DNA of 64,000 bases from Sphagnum magellanicum. Lineage: Eukaryota; Streptophyta; Sphagnopsida; Sphagnales; Sphagnaceae. A program made the translations under genes and the position numbers. Below the pieces are notes generated by a model that searched no databases, was not told the DNA's origin, and saw nothing but the letters and a program-made list of their open reading frames with translations. Positions within the stretch are counted from its first letter, which is position 1. Every line of letters begins with the position of its first letter. Shown one piece after another: positions 26,226 through 37,577 of the stretch. The DNA is taken from NCBI GenBank assembly GCA_021904315.1, contig CM038915.1, forward strand, positions 19,592,001 to 19,656,000, in the 5' to 3' direction.

Positions 26226-28530
26226 ATTGACCCTCGCATTTGGATCAAGGTAAAAACCTCAAAACCCATTTAAATAGCCTTATTAGGCCCCAAATATTAT
26301 GTATTTTCTAAGTTTCTCTCTCTTTCCCCTCCCTGTTTTTCCTACACATTCAATAACATTGATCTTGATCGTGTGAATCCGTCATGAAAAAGGTAAGTTT
26401 TTTTAGAAATTATAATTTAAATTAACAGTAATATAGTTGTGAATGGAAAGCAAAAAAATTAAGAAACAATTCAAGTTAATGCTACTCTAACATAGTTGAC
26501 TTTTTGTTTTATGGTATTACCTAGATGTTAAGTTACTTAACACCATAAACCCTAAAAAAAAGTGTGATTGCACCTTTAAAAGTGTACTTGAAGCATTGGG
26601 TAACTGGTTATCGTAGGAAGTTGCCAACCTACCTAGTTTAAGCAGGTCCAACAACAAAATAAGGTTTGAAGTTCAAACCAGCATTGTACACATCTTGGAT
26701 TTAATTTTCAATTGATTTTGATCGCCAGCTCTACAATTCCAGTTTTTAAAATTTTAGAAATAAAAGACTTTCTGGTTCTGATTTTTTGAAAATTTTCAGA
26801 TTTACAAAACCTTGGGTTCTTTAATTTCTAAAACCCCTCTTGTTCCTTTTATTTAATTTCAGAATTTCAAAATTCTTGTGTTCCAATTCTGTTCTCTGCA
26901 AGGTTTTAGAAATCTTGAAAAGAATTGACAAAAAATGCCAGGAAATAAAAACATTGAGTAGGCCAACTTCTGGACTTTGGAAAGTGTCTTCAAAATGAAC
27001 CTCATGTTGTTGACCCCACCCATCCCACATACTTGTAACCGTGTGTACATGAGGAGCTCTGACATCAATGTATGCCTTGATGAATTAGGATAATTTAGGC
27101 TAGGGTGAAACAACATTTATTCTAGTATCTTCATTTCACTAGTGTACGTGTAACAACAAAAATTACTAGGAGTTATAATTGCAAATAATAGTATTATGGT
27201 TTGAGATAATAGTATGAATAAAAAATGGGGAATAAAATAATGAGTTTCATGGGCCTTACAACAGCTGATAATCTTTTGACTAAGGGCATAAAGGTTGATT
27301 ATGAATAATTTACATAACTATTTTAGGTTAGTAATAATGGGAGGTCAACTATGTAAACTTGATCAAATCTTAGACTCCAAATAATGTAAAACCTATCCAT
27401 AGAAGGATGAAAAGTTATGAATGGCACTTGATGATTGATTTGATATATGAGGAATAGATGCAGATGAATGTGGTTGACCATTCATTTTTTTCCTTCAAAT
27501 ATATAAGGGGTAGATATTGAAACTTTTGATTCATAATTTGCATTTAATAATTTCATATTGTTAGTTGGATCAAGACTTATAGAAATATCATATGTGAATA
27601 GGAAACTTTGAAAAAATAAAATGTGAAAATTATTGTGAATGTCATTGTGGAAACTTTATAGTCTTTCAATGAGTAATCCCCATAAATGAGAATCTCTAGG
27701 CGCGTGTGATGAAACTCCCTTGGGGTATAATTTTCAGATTAAGATTTAACTTTAGGTGTGTGAGTGATCCTATTCCAAAAGAGTAAAAAATTTCATGTTG
27801 GAAATCATGTGAATGACAAATATTGCAAGTGTTGTTTTGAAATATGTTTGATAATCTATTTATGTGCTAGAAGGGATTAATAATAATAATCCTCATAGTT
27901 CTAGACCCCCTCCTAGGCTACATACCAATGTAACTTCTTGTTCATGGCAAACATTAAACATGCCAAAGGAAATGAATGGTTCAATACAAACGTACTACCA
28001 CCTATCCATGACATCAGCAACCCTACACCTGCCCATAACCCATCAACCTGTTGGCATAACTGCTATGTAGGCATGTTACACCCCCACCCCACATAATGTC
28101 CCCCCCATCCCATTACATCCATGGGATCATCACATGCCATGTACTGGCATGGCCCATGTCAAGTTATGAATCACTTTGCTAACCTATAACCCTAACCAAT
28201 TTCAAAAGCTATAGCCATTTTGTGTGAGACAAAACCACGTAATGTTTTCAGAATTAAAAACCTTAAACCTTAAAGCAAGTGTAGTACCTTCTCACTTATC
28301 TCCATCATTGTACAGCTTCAAAGTATTTTGTAATTGCGCTCAATAATGTTTTGTTGTCAATGAAAAGTTTAATTTGCCCTTGTCAAATTATTCTAACAAC
28401 TTTGGCAATGAGGGCAGTGGAGGCAACGAAATGGGAGCACAGGAAAATCTGCAAGTTAAAGACATTGCTCTGGTCAGCTTTTTAACTTGTTACAAATCGA
28501 TGGCTTCAAATATTTGTGGAAGTGGCCACG
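26226..28530. other. intergenic DNA, nothing recognised
   Basis: AT-rich DNA with no coding potential that I can support. Short frames are scattered and overlap on both strands. Confidence 0.45.
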
Positions 28531-28539
28531 TATAGCAAA

Positions 28540-28655
28540 CAACATTTTGTTAGGGCGTGTTTGTTGATGGCACAAAATGTTTTGTTGAAGAAATGTCTTG
28601 ACAACATTTTGTTAGGGCGTTTGTTGATGTCACAAAATGTTTCAGTGAAAAAATG
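28540..28655. repeat. two-copy tandem repeat of about 58 bp
   Basis: ACAACATTTTGTTAGGGCGT followed by TTGTTGATG(G/T)CACAAAATGTTT occurs twice in a row. The unit ends in an ATGTTTTG-like motif, itself part of a run of ACATTTTGT and ACAAAATGT inverted words. Confidence 0.6.
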
Positions 28656-29734
28656 TTTTGTAGTGTGTAAACATTAGTAGAGGAGCCCTATGCATGTTAC
28701 AAAGTTTTCTTCCTCAACAAATTGTAGTTCACAATTTGTAATTCAAGTTTTAACTTTAAATAATCTATAGTTTGAACTATAACTGTTACAAATGTAATTC
28801 GACACCTATAGGTTTGATGGATTGATCAATTTATAATATGTATTCATCTTCTGAATGTTACAAACTTGTGTTTATATAGGTTTTAGGTTCTTCAATGGTG
28901 CAACAAAACATGAAAAACAAAGAACTGAATCAAATATCTGCAAAAGTTAAAACAAACCTTCTTACACATGGGTTGATGCGCTGCTGCATCTTCGTGAGAC
29001 ATGGGTGAAACAACTTGTCACTGCAGAGTTGTACAACGAGTTGAAACTAGAGTCTATTGCCATAAAGATAAAAAATTTGCGTTAGATCCCATTGCGGCAT
29101 TTGTGGCAGTTTTGTCCCACACAGGACCCACTGGGGTGCAGTGAGGGAGTGGGTGAACAATAAATGACAAGGTCTTTATGTGTAAACTTCAAGGCCCTGA
29201 GCTTTACGAGAATAAGGACTCACATGAGGTGGAGCTGAGTGCAAGGCTGATTCTTGCGAAGACTGTGGGTGAGGGCTTTACTGAGTCTATAGACCAGCGT
29301 TTTTTTTTGTGGCGAAAATTCGCCACTTAGCTATAAAAAAAAAGTGCCCAGCAACATGGTCAGTGCAATTTTTTAAAAAATCCCCAAAAAATTGCCATAT
29401 TTTTAGTAAAAAAGTTTGGGGTTCGTTAAGATTTTTGGAGAATCTGAGAATATTTATAGCCTGCCTCTTTTGAAATCTCCATATTTAGCTAATAGATTAA
29501 AGTGGTTCACCAAATTGTGATACAAATCCAAGTTTGCAATCTCAAAATTCCTTTCTTCTTTACAATAATTTTTCCTATTTAAACTTTTTCAGGCATGAAT
29601 CACCAGAATTCTACCTCTTGGTGAAAAAAATGGATCCTTCAAAATGTCAAGGTTCCTACTTTGAAATTGCCAAATTTGGCTAGAACTTCTTGTGGTTGAT
29701 TGCCCTAAGTAACAACCTATGTAATACCCCATAG
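28656..29734. other. intergenic DNA with a short perfect hairpin
   Basis: No gene was recognised. GTGGCGAAAATTCGCCAC at about 29,309-29,326 is an 8-bp inverted pair with a two-base centre. The text around 29,190-29,220 (GAGCTTTACGAGAATAAGG) is related to 50,047-50,068 (GGGCTTTACCAGAATAAGG), so this area is part of a dispersed repeat. Confidence 0.4.
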
Positions 29735-30065
29735 TGAACCTGCACCTGGCAGGGCACTGTGAAGGATGAATTGCAAGTGGTCAGCAAACAGTTTTCTGTT
29801 GGCTTCCAGTTCATTAGCTAACCACGGGTGTTAGCTAAGTTGCTTTTTTTCCTACCTACCTACCAACAACCTGCATAACAACCCACAAGCAGGTTGTTAG
29901 TAGGTAGGTAATAAGAACATCCCTTGACTATGTATAAACTATCTACATACATAATAGATACCCATTTACCTCCTTATCTACCTATACAAGAGACCTCTTT
30001 CCTACAAAATTGGTTACCAAGGTGAAACCAAATATTAACCCAGTCAAGATTCCTCCACAACTGAG
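29735..30065 (+). repeat. dispersed repeat, copy 1 (related to 49,395-49,680)
   Basis: This stretch is colinear with 49,395-49,680. Shared blocks include AACAGTTTTCTGTTGG, TTCCAGTTC.TTAGCTAACCA, AACAACCCACAAGCAGGTTG and TTGGTTACCAAGGTGAAACC. Both copies are in the same direction and lie one on each side of the Helitron block. Homology runs beyond the MITE-like core seen in the second copy. Confidence 0.65.
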
Positions 30066-31453
30066 TAATAACAGGCGTCCAGTGCATGGTGAGCTGGTGC
30101 GTGATAGTTTACTATGGCCCCTAGATGATACCTTTATAGAAGCTGGAAATGTGGGGTGGCTTAGTCGGTATCAAGTTACTTGTTGATGCTATTGTTCATG
30201 CTTGGCATGTAGTGTCAACTTTCCTGACTTTTGATAATTCTCATAATTCAATATATTTTGATTGATGAGTGACCAAGTTTTATAACGTTATTTAATGCAT
30301 GTTGCACTAGAAGAATCATCATTGGTACCAATAGTACATGTGAACAGTAATACCTGTTCACAAGGCTTTTTGCCCATACCTGGGGCTACAAGTTGAACAT
30401 ATCTTCAAGCATAGCTTTTTGACTATGTAGCACATGCTTGACATGTTTGCACTGGTTGTGAGAGTAAAGTGGAACAGAGGGCCTTGCTGGGTAACACTAT
30501 GCTCCTGGACGTTTCTCGAGGGTACACGTCTGATGTGCATCCCAACAGGAAGATGGGCTCATGGGGGCTATCCCCCAGATGTAGACTTTCGGGACTTGTT
30601 GGCAAAAATTTCCCCCCTTGTCTTTGCGTGCCTTATTTCAAGGCTTTTGGATTCTCACCCTCATATCTACCTTGAGCTCATGGGGCTCTCCCCCCGATGT
30701 AGACTTTTGGGACTTGTGGGACTTATTTGGCAAAAATGTGTGTGTTTTTGTTTTTTTTGCTGCGAGTTTTACCCCAATAGCTCCACCTCATGCAGGCCTT
30801 TATTCTGAGCCCTTATTCCTGGAAAGCCTATGGCATCAGGCTTAAAGTACTGGGTCTTTGTAATATTGGCAAGATTTTCCACCGTTTGCCATGGCCAGCC
30901 TTCATTTTGGGATTCTCACCCTTATTTACACTGGGCTTAGTCTGTCCCCACTTGTAGATATTTAGGACATGTGGGAATACAACTTGTGGGGCTATTGTTT
31001 TTCCCCCAGACAAAGTCATGCATTGCATGATTTTTGGCTGGAAGACCCACATGATTGGGCTGATGCTAGCCTTTCAATTCACAATGCCATTAACGGTTAA
31101 AGTCAGCATCACTCAAGGCAAAAAAATTCCTCATTTTCCATACAATTTGGCCCAACACCTCTCTTCCATCCACCAAAATCAACTATAGGATATCCTGCCC
31201 TATCACCATACATTGTAGAACACCAAACAAAGCATCACAAACATGCTGGCGTTGCGAATAGATAAGATGTTGTACATCTGCCTACTGTGTCCATACTCTG
31301 AACACCAAAACAATCCATTCCAATCTAAACAGTCTAAACACTTTCACCAAAGAGACCACTTCACCTAATGTGAAACTGATTCTAATAAGATAAAACTTCC
31401 AAAAGTTGTATTGAATGCTATAGTCCTTGTCCCTGTGGGGGAAGAGCCCAACA
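30066..31453. other. left flank of the Helitron block, with a degenerate local repeat
   Basis: A word close to CCCCCGATGTAGACTTTTGGGACTTGT recurs, with changes, near 30,570, 30,690 and 30,945, giving overlapping open frames that are repeat artefacts. No gene was recognised. The Helitron block begins at about 31,454. Confidence 0.45.
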
Positions 31454-32708
31454 AAATTGTGACCCCTGTGCATAATGCACAGGTGAAATAAAAACCACCC
31501 CTTACCTTTCTGAAACCACAACCTGCTTACCTACCTATTCATCTACCTATCGAATTTCCTACCTACCTATGTGCTTTTTTTCCTACCTCCCAGGCTCTTG
31601 TACCTACTTTCTCATTTCCTGTTTTCTCACTACCCACCTTACCTACCTTCTCACTATTTCTCTCAAAAATCACCCCTTACCTTTCCAAAACCACAACCTA
31701 CCTACCTACCTATTGGGAACATATTGGGAACCCATTAGGAACTTAGAGGAAACATTGTGAGAACACATTGGGAAACAGGGAAAAATGGAAAAAAAAATCC
31801 TTCCCGCCCCCCAAACTTAAAAGGAATAAAAGCAAGGCACCTTGGGCCTTCCCATTGGCTGAAAGGAAAATAAATCCTCCCCCCCGCGCCCAAATAAAAC
31901 TTGCATGGAAAGGCCACTGTCCACTGTCCAAGTGGACATGGACTGTCCACCCTCCACACCAAATACAACTTGAAAACAAAAACCTCCCCTCCAGCCTCCC
32001 ACCACCCCCACCCGGGCAGAAAGCTGCAGTGTCAGGGACCGGACGGATGACGGACGGATAACGGACGGATGGGTGACGGACCGGACGGCTTCAGGGGATG
32101 CTTCATTTAAACATCCACGTGCCCGCAGCCGGTTGGGCCAACTGTCCGTCCGGATAGTAAAGGAAGGATGGTACCGACAATGAAGCCGCCCCTGAAGTCG
32201 AACGGACAGTGTACACTTTCTGCCGCTACTGCTTCGGTGACGTGCCCTGCACAGTTTCCAAAAGCCGGGACTTGGGGGCAATTCCAGTAGGAGGAAGAGG
32301 GTCTCCGTCCGACGGACAATACCGGGACTTTTGGGAGGAAGAGGGTCCATCCGTCCGATGGGCATAACCGGGATGGGGAAGTTTTAGGGGAAGTTTCATT
32401 TCATCCCGACGTCCTTTAATAGTTTCATCCATCCCGTCATCCGTAGCTACTGTCCGTCCGGATTCAGGGGAAGCTTCATTGTACTGTTCGTCCGGCTTCA
32501 GGGGAAGCTTCATTCTACTGTCCGTCCGGCTTCAGGGGAAGCTTCATTCTACTGTCCGTCCGGCTTCAGGGGAAGCTTCACTGTTCCTTTACTATATGTA
32601 ATAATCGTCCAGACGGATGGACAGAGGGACGACAGGGACGGATGACGAGACGCGCGGGTTCAGGGGCGGCTTCATTGTCGGTACCCATCCTTCCTTTACT
32701 ATATGTAA
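31454..32708 (-). mobile_element. Helitron H8, non-autonomous, worn 3' end
   Basis: The 3' hairpin CCTGTGCATTATGCACAGG (31,465-31,483 on the plus strand) is intact, but the expected terminal CTAG reads differently here (31,454-31,457), so this leftmost end is worn. The 5' end meets the CTAG of H7 at 32,709 and starts TTACATATAGTAAAGG, related to other 5' ends but without TC. Inside are CCTA-rich DNA shared with H5 (31,557-31,700), GGACGGAT-type short repeats (32,038-32,085) and three tandem 34-bp units holding CAGGGGAAGCTTCATT (32,483-32,585). The long open frame over 31,817-32,365 is a by-product of the repeats. Confidence 0.72.
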
Positions 32709-33318
32709 CTAGTGTGGGCCCCGTGCATAATGCACAGGTGAATTATATACCCCGTAGAGCCCCCCCCCCTGCCGGTCCTTCCCATTTTCCACTCTGGTTC
32801 TTTACCCCGTCGACCCCCCCCCCCTTCCGTCGGTCCTTCCCATTTTCCACTCCGGCTTTTTACCCCGTCGACCACCCCCCTTCCGTCAGTCCTTCCCATT
32901 TCCCACTCCGGTTCTTTAACTCGTCAAGCCCCCCCCGCCGGTCCTTGGCATTTCCCACTCCGGTTATTTAACTCGTCGATCCCCCCCGGCTGGTCCTTGG
33001 CATTTCCCACTCCGATTATTTAACCCGTCGATTCCCCCCGGCCGGTCCTTTGCATTTCTCACTCCGGTTCTTTAACTCATCGATGCCGCCCGACCGGTCC
33101 TTCGCATTTCCCACTCCAACTATTTAATGATTATGTGATTTTGTTATTTTTTATGAAATACCCTAACCCAGTGATTCTTTTGATTCTGAAAATTTTTCAA
33201 ATACCTAGAACTAATGAGTCCGGCTTGATGGAGGACGGGACGGATTGAGGGGAAGCCGACCAAACGCACGGATTTAAAGGAAGCTTCATTTGGTCGGGAC
33301 CATCGTTCGTTTACTATA
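32709..33318 (-). mobile_element. Helitron H7, non-autonomous, 610 bp
   Basis: The 3' end has hairpin GTGCATTATGCAC, then GGGGCCCACACTAG, ending at 32,709 on the minus strand. The 5' end begins TATAGTAAACGAACGATG at 33,318, five bases shorter than the full TCCTATATAG start, directly against the CTAG of H6. The 3' half is a GC-rich minisatellite of about 52-bp units (32,755-33,120). Confidence 0.82.
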
Positions 33319-33845
33319 CTAGTGTGGGCCCCGTGCATAATGCACAGGTGAGTTATATACCCCGTAGAGCCCCCCCCCCCTCGCCGGTCCTTCCCATTTT
33401 CCACTCCGGTTCTTTACCCTGTCGACCCCCCCCCCCTTTCCATCGGTCCTTCCCATTTCCCACTCCGGTTCTTTAACCCGTCGAGCCCCCGCGGCCAGTC
33501 CTTTGCATTTCCCACTCCGGTTCTTTAACCCGTCGAGCCCCCTCGGCCGATCCTTCGCATTTCCCACTCCAGTTCTTTAATGATTCTGTGATTTTGTTTG
33601 TTTTTATGAAATACCTTAACCCAGTGCAACAAAAACACAGACAAATCAACCCACATAAAAATTGTAATAACTGAAGAAAATTAATATATTAAATAATTAC
33701 AACAAAAATTGAGAGAAAATCAAAAACACATAAAATTTGCAAAAACTGCAACAAAACCACACACACACACACACAAAATCACTTGACTCTGATTGGACAG
33801 AGAAAAGAACAAAGAAAAGGAAGAGCTGAGGAAAGTCCAATAGTG

Positions 33846-34345
33846 GTACCGTCCTCAATATCCACATGCAATAACTCTCGAACAGCTTCCTTTAGGTGCA
33901 ATTAACCCTGATACTCCATAAACTCTTCAAGATGGGCGGAATCTTGATCTCGCGTTTGATCTTACCGTGCCATCATCAACACCCAGGCACAAAAAAGTAA
34001 CCCTTGTCAGATGTTCATGTAAAATACTATTATAGCAGGCGTAAAATCTTTGAAGAACCTGTCTCAACCATGTAAATTTCAAATTTCCGAAGGTCGTACC
34101 GTCCTTAATATCCACATGTAATAACTCTGGAGCAGCTTCCTCTAAGCAGCTTCCTCTAGGTGCAACTAATCCTGATACTCTAGAAACTCTTCAAGATCGA
34201 CGGAATCTTGATCTTGCGTTTGATCTTAACATGCAATCATCAACACCCAGGCACAAAAAAGTAACCCTTTTTAGATATTGATGCAAAATACTATTATAGT
34301 AGGCATGAAGTCTTTGAAGAACCTGTCTCAACCATCTAGACTTCA
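33846..34345 (-). repeat. 250-bp tandem duplication inside H6
   Basis: Two copies of about 250 bp, sharing TATCCACATG, CTCTTCAAGAT, ATCATCAACACCCAGGCACA and GAACCTGTCTCAACCAT. On the minus strand both read LRQVLQR...YNSILH...RVTFLCLGVDD with mostly silent or mild changes. It follows the CK2 alpha exon and its donor, so it may be captured intron or an unrelated captured exon. I do not recognise the peptide. Confidence 0.65.
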
Positions 34346-34392
34346 AATTTTCGAACGGCAGAGGCAACAAAAAAGAAAGAAACCCTCCTTAC

Positions 34393-34478
34393 CCCCATTG
34401 AACAGTTAGGGCTTCATAGTCGTAGTAGTCTTTGGGACGTTGAACATTCACGGTCGCACAAACTCGGGTGTTGGACAT
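34393..34478 (-). pseudogene. captured first coding exon of casein kinase 2 alpha
   Basis: The minus strand reads [20 protein letters not shown] and on to YEALTVQWG, then a GTAAGG donor. Plant CK2 alpha starts MSKARVYTDVNVxRPKEYWD then YESLTVQWG, so this is its N-terminus ending at a real splice donor. CK2 alpha is the catalytic subunit of a Ser/Thr kinase, but only 29 residues are here, without the ATP-binding loop. The frame is open upstream through what is probably 5' leader (to about 34,600). It lies in Helitron H6 on the element's sense strand. No catalytic function is possible; it could supply a transcript start or a chimeric exon. Confidence 0.85.
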
Positions 34479-35023
34479 AACACCCGGCCGTCGTATCGAC
34501 TTTCCTTCCTTTTGAGCTACTGACAGAAGGCTGAAGATGCTTGAGATGAAGTAGTTCTTTGATAGAGCAAACTGGTTGTGGTTGTGATCAGTTTCCATCT
34601 TGGTGGGCAGAAAGCTGCAGTGTCAGACTCAGCAGAGGGGTGGTGTGCAGTCAGTAACCTCATCGGTGCATTACAAAATTGACCGGAAAACAACAAAAAA
34701 AAACATTATTTATGCACCATCCAGCAAGCAAGCAACACATGGAGGATGATGATATATCTAAATAGGGACATGGATGGAGGGCCATTCCTGGTTTATTTCC
34801 TTCCCATTCTTGGTGGCCAGAAACCTGCTGTGCAGTGTCAGATGTATTTTTAAAAAATATGGGAAAGATAACACACCTGTCCACACACACGGACGGACAG
34901 AGGAGGGATGGGGGGACGGATGACGGGATGCGCGGGTTCAGGGGCGGCTTCATCGGGCGGCTTCAGGGGCGACTTCATCACGCGGAGTTAAGGGAGGCTT
35001 CATCCTTCTTTTAATATAAGAGA

Positions 35024-35905
35024 CTAGTGTGAGCCCTGTGCATAATGCACAGGTGAAATAAAAATCCCACTCTCTCCCAAAACCACAACCTACCTACCTA
35101 TCGAATTTCGTACCTACCTATGTGCTTCTTTTCCTACCTCCCAGGCTCTTGTACCTACTTTCTCATTTCCTGCTTTCTCACTACCCACCTACCTACCTTC
35201 TCACTATTTCTCTCAAAAACCACCCCTTACCTTTCCAAAACCACAACTTACCTACCTATCTACCAACCCACGTACCTATCAAATTTCCTACCTACCTATG
35301 TGCTTCTTTTCCTACCTCCCAGGCTCTTGTACCTACTTTCTCATTTCCTGCTTTCTCACTCCCCACCTTACCTACCTTCTCAATATTTAATTACTACTGT
35401 CCTTAATCCGGACGGACAATAGCTACTGGACTTAAATGGAAATTGTCCATAGCCACTGTCCGTCCGACTCGAAGGGACGCTTCATTCGTCTTATCACCAA
35501 CATCTGCCTTTCCTTTTCTCTACAATAATTCTCTACCCTAAATTACAACATACCTAGCAATACCTATTCAACACCAACACCCTGTCTGTATATGGGATAA
35601 AAGGGAGGTGCTGCTGTTAGGAGCTCTCTGGGGAACATGACATGAAGTTGGGATCTCTTTGCTTTGATTTCCCCCCACTGGGAAAAAAAAAAAAAAAAAA
35701 AAAAGGCTTGGATAGAAAGTCAACTGTCCAAGTGGACAGTCTGCTGCCTCCCCTGACTCCGGACGGACACTGTCACCAATCACTACTCGCCACGCGGACC
35801 ACATGATGTTCGAACGGCTTCAGGGGCGGCTTCATCACGCGGCTTCAGGGGCGGCTTCATCGCGCGGAGTTAAGGGAGGCTTCATCGTTCCTTTAATATA
35901 AGAGA
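35024..35905 (-). mobile_element. Helitron H5, non-autonomous, 882 bp
   Basis: The 5' end TCTCTTATATTAAAGGAACG starts at 35,905 directly against the CTAG of H4. The 3' end has a perfect 9-bp stem (CCTGTGCAT/ATGCACAGG) and CTCACACTAG ending at 35,024. Contents: GGCTTCAGGGGCGGCTTCAT repeats near the 5' end, an A run at 35,683-35,704, and two copies of a CCTACCTACC-rich unit (35,109-35,390) also found in H8. No gene was recognised. Confidence 0.85.
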
Positions 35906-36538
35906 CTAGTGTGGGCCCCGTGCATAATGCACAGGTGAGTTATATACCTCGTAGAGCCCCCCCCCCCCCCTGCCGGTCCTTCCCATTTTCCACTCCGATT
36001 CTTTACCTCGTCGACTCCCCCCCCCTTCCGTCGGTCCTTCGCATTTCCCACTCCGGTTCTTTAACCCGTTGAGCCCCCTCGGCCAGTCCTTCGCATTTCC
36101 CACTCCGGTTCTTTAACCCCTCGAGCCCCCCTGGCCGGTCCTTCACATTTCCCACTCCGGTTCTTTACCCCGTCGACCCCCCCCCTTTCCGTCGGTCCTT
36201 CGCATTTCCCACTCCGGTTCTTTAACCCGTCGATTCCCCCCGGCCGGTCCTTGGCATTTCCCACTCCGGTTCTTTAACCCGTCAATTCCCCTCAGCCGAT
36301 CCTTCGCATTTCCCACTCCGACTATTTAATGATTCTGTGATTTTGTTATTTTTTATGAAATACCCTAACCCAGTGATTCTTTTGATTCTGAATTTTTTTC
36401 AAATACCCAGAACCAATGAGTCGGGCTGGATGGATGACTGGACGGATTCAGGGGAAGCCGACCAAACGCACGGCTTTAAGGGAAGCTTCATTTGGTCGGG
36501 ACCATCGGTCGGGATCATCGTTCGTTTACTATATAGGA
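35906..36538 (-). mobile_element. Helitron H4, non-autonomous, 633 bp
   Basis: Complete by its ends: 5' TCCTATATAGTAAACG at 36,538 directly against the CTAG of H3, and 3' hairpin plus GGGCCCACACTAG ending at 35,906. Most of the 3' half is about seven units of the 52-bp GC-rich minisatellite (35,948-36,325). It carries no coding sequence. Confidence 0.88.
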
Positions 36539-37577
36539 CTAGTGTGGGCCCCGTGCATAATGCACAGGTGAGTTATATATCCCGTAGAGCCCCCCCCCCC
36601 CCACCGGTCCTTCCCATTTTCCACTCCGGTTTTTTACCCCGTCGACCCCCCCCCCCCTTCCGTCGGTCCTTCCCATTTCCCACTCCGGTTCTTTAACCCG
36701 TCGAGCCCCTTCGGCCAGTCCTTCGCATTTCCCACTCCGGTTCTTTAACCCGTCGAGCCCCCCCGGTCGATCCTTCGCATTTCCCACTCCGGTTCTTTAA
36801 CCCGTCGATCCCCCCCGGCCGGTCCTTGGCATTTACCACTCTGATTATTTAACCTATCGATTCCCCCCGGCCGGTCCTTCGCATTTCCCACTCCGGTTCT
36901 TTAAGCCGTCGAGCCCCCCCTGCCGATCCTTCCCATTTTCCACTCCGGTTCTTTACCCCGTCAACTCCCCCCCCCCTTCCGCCGGTCCTTCGCATTTCCC
37001 ACTCCGGTTCTTTAACCCGTCGAGCCCCCCCGGCTAGTCCTTCGCATTTCCCACTCCGGTTCTTTAACCCCTCGAGCCCCCCTGGCCGGTCCTTCGCATT
37101 TCCCACTCCGGTTCTTTACCCCGTTGACCCCCCCCTTTCCGTCGGTCCTTCGCATTTCCCACTCCGGTTCTTTACCCCGTTGACCCCCCCCTTTCCGTCG
37201 GTCCTTCGCATTTCCCACTCCGGTTCTTTACCCCGTTGACCCCCCCCTTTCCGTCTCTCCTTCGCATTTCCCACTCCGGTTCTTTAACCTGTCGATTCCC
37301 CCCGGCCGGTCCTTGGCATTTCCCATTCCGGTTCTTTAACCCGTTGATCCCCCCGATCGAGCCTTCACATTTCCCACTCCGGTTCTTTAACCCGTCCATT
37401 CCCCTCGGCCGATCCTTCGCATTTCCCACTCCGACTATTTAATGATTCTGTGATTTTGTTATTTTTTATGAAATACCCTAACCCAGTGATTCTTTTGATT
37501 CTGAATTTTTTTCAAATACCCAGAACCAATGAGTCGGGCTGGATGGATGACTGGACGGATTCAGGGGAAGCCAACCC
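36539..37577 (-). mobile_element. Helitron H3, non-autonomous, lacks its 5' end
   Basis: The 3' end (CTAG at 36,539-36,542 with hairpin) is intact. The body holds about 16 units of the 52-bp minisatellite (36,585-37,440), the longest array here. The 5' subterminal text GAATCCGTCCAGTCATCC is present, but the terminal 90 or so bases seen in H4 and H1 are missing where it meets the 3' end of H2 at 37,578. Confidence 0.82.

Larger units (their letters stand above)
33319..35023 (-). mobile_element. Helitron H6, non-autonomous, carries host gene exon
   Basis: The 5' end TCTCTTATATTAAAAGAAGG starts at 35,023 directly after the CTAG of H5; the 3' end is CTAG at 33,319-33,322 with its hairpin. It has a B-type 5' end (shared with H5) and an A-type 3' end with about four 52-bp minisatellite units (33,363-33,580). 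Between them lie the first coding exon of a CK2 alpha gene (34,393-34,478) and a 250-bp tandem duplication (33,846-34,330), as expected for gene capture by a Helitron. Confidence 0.85.

Noticed and set aside
30434-30845. Overlapping open frames of 60-124 codons
   Set aside because: They follow a degenerate local repeat, are in three frames at once and have no domain or splice structure.
31817-32365. 182-codon minus-strand open frame in H8
   Set aside because: It spans GACGGA-type repeats and other low-complexity GC-rich DNA, overlaps equal-sized frames on both strands and shows no family signature.
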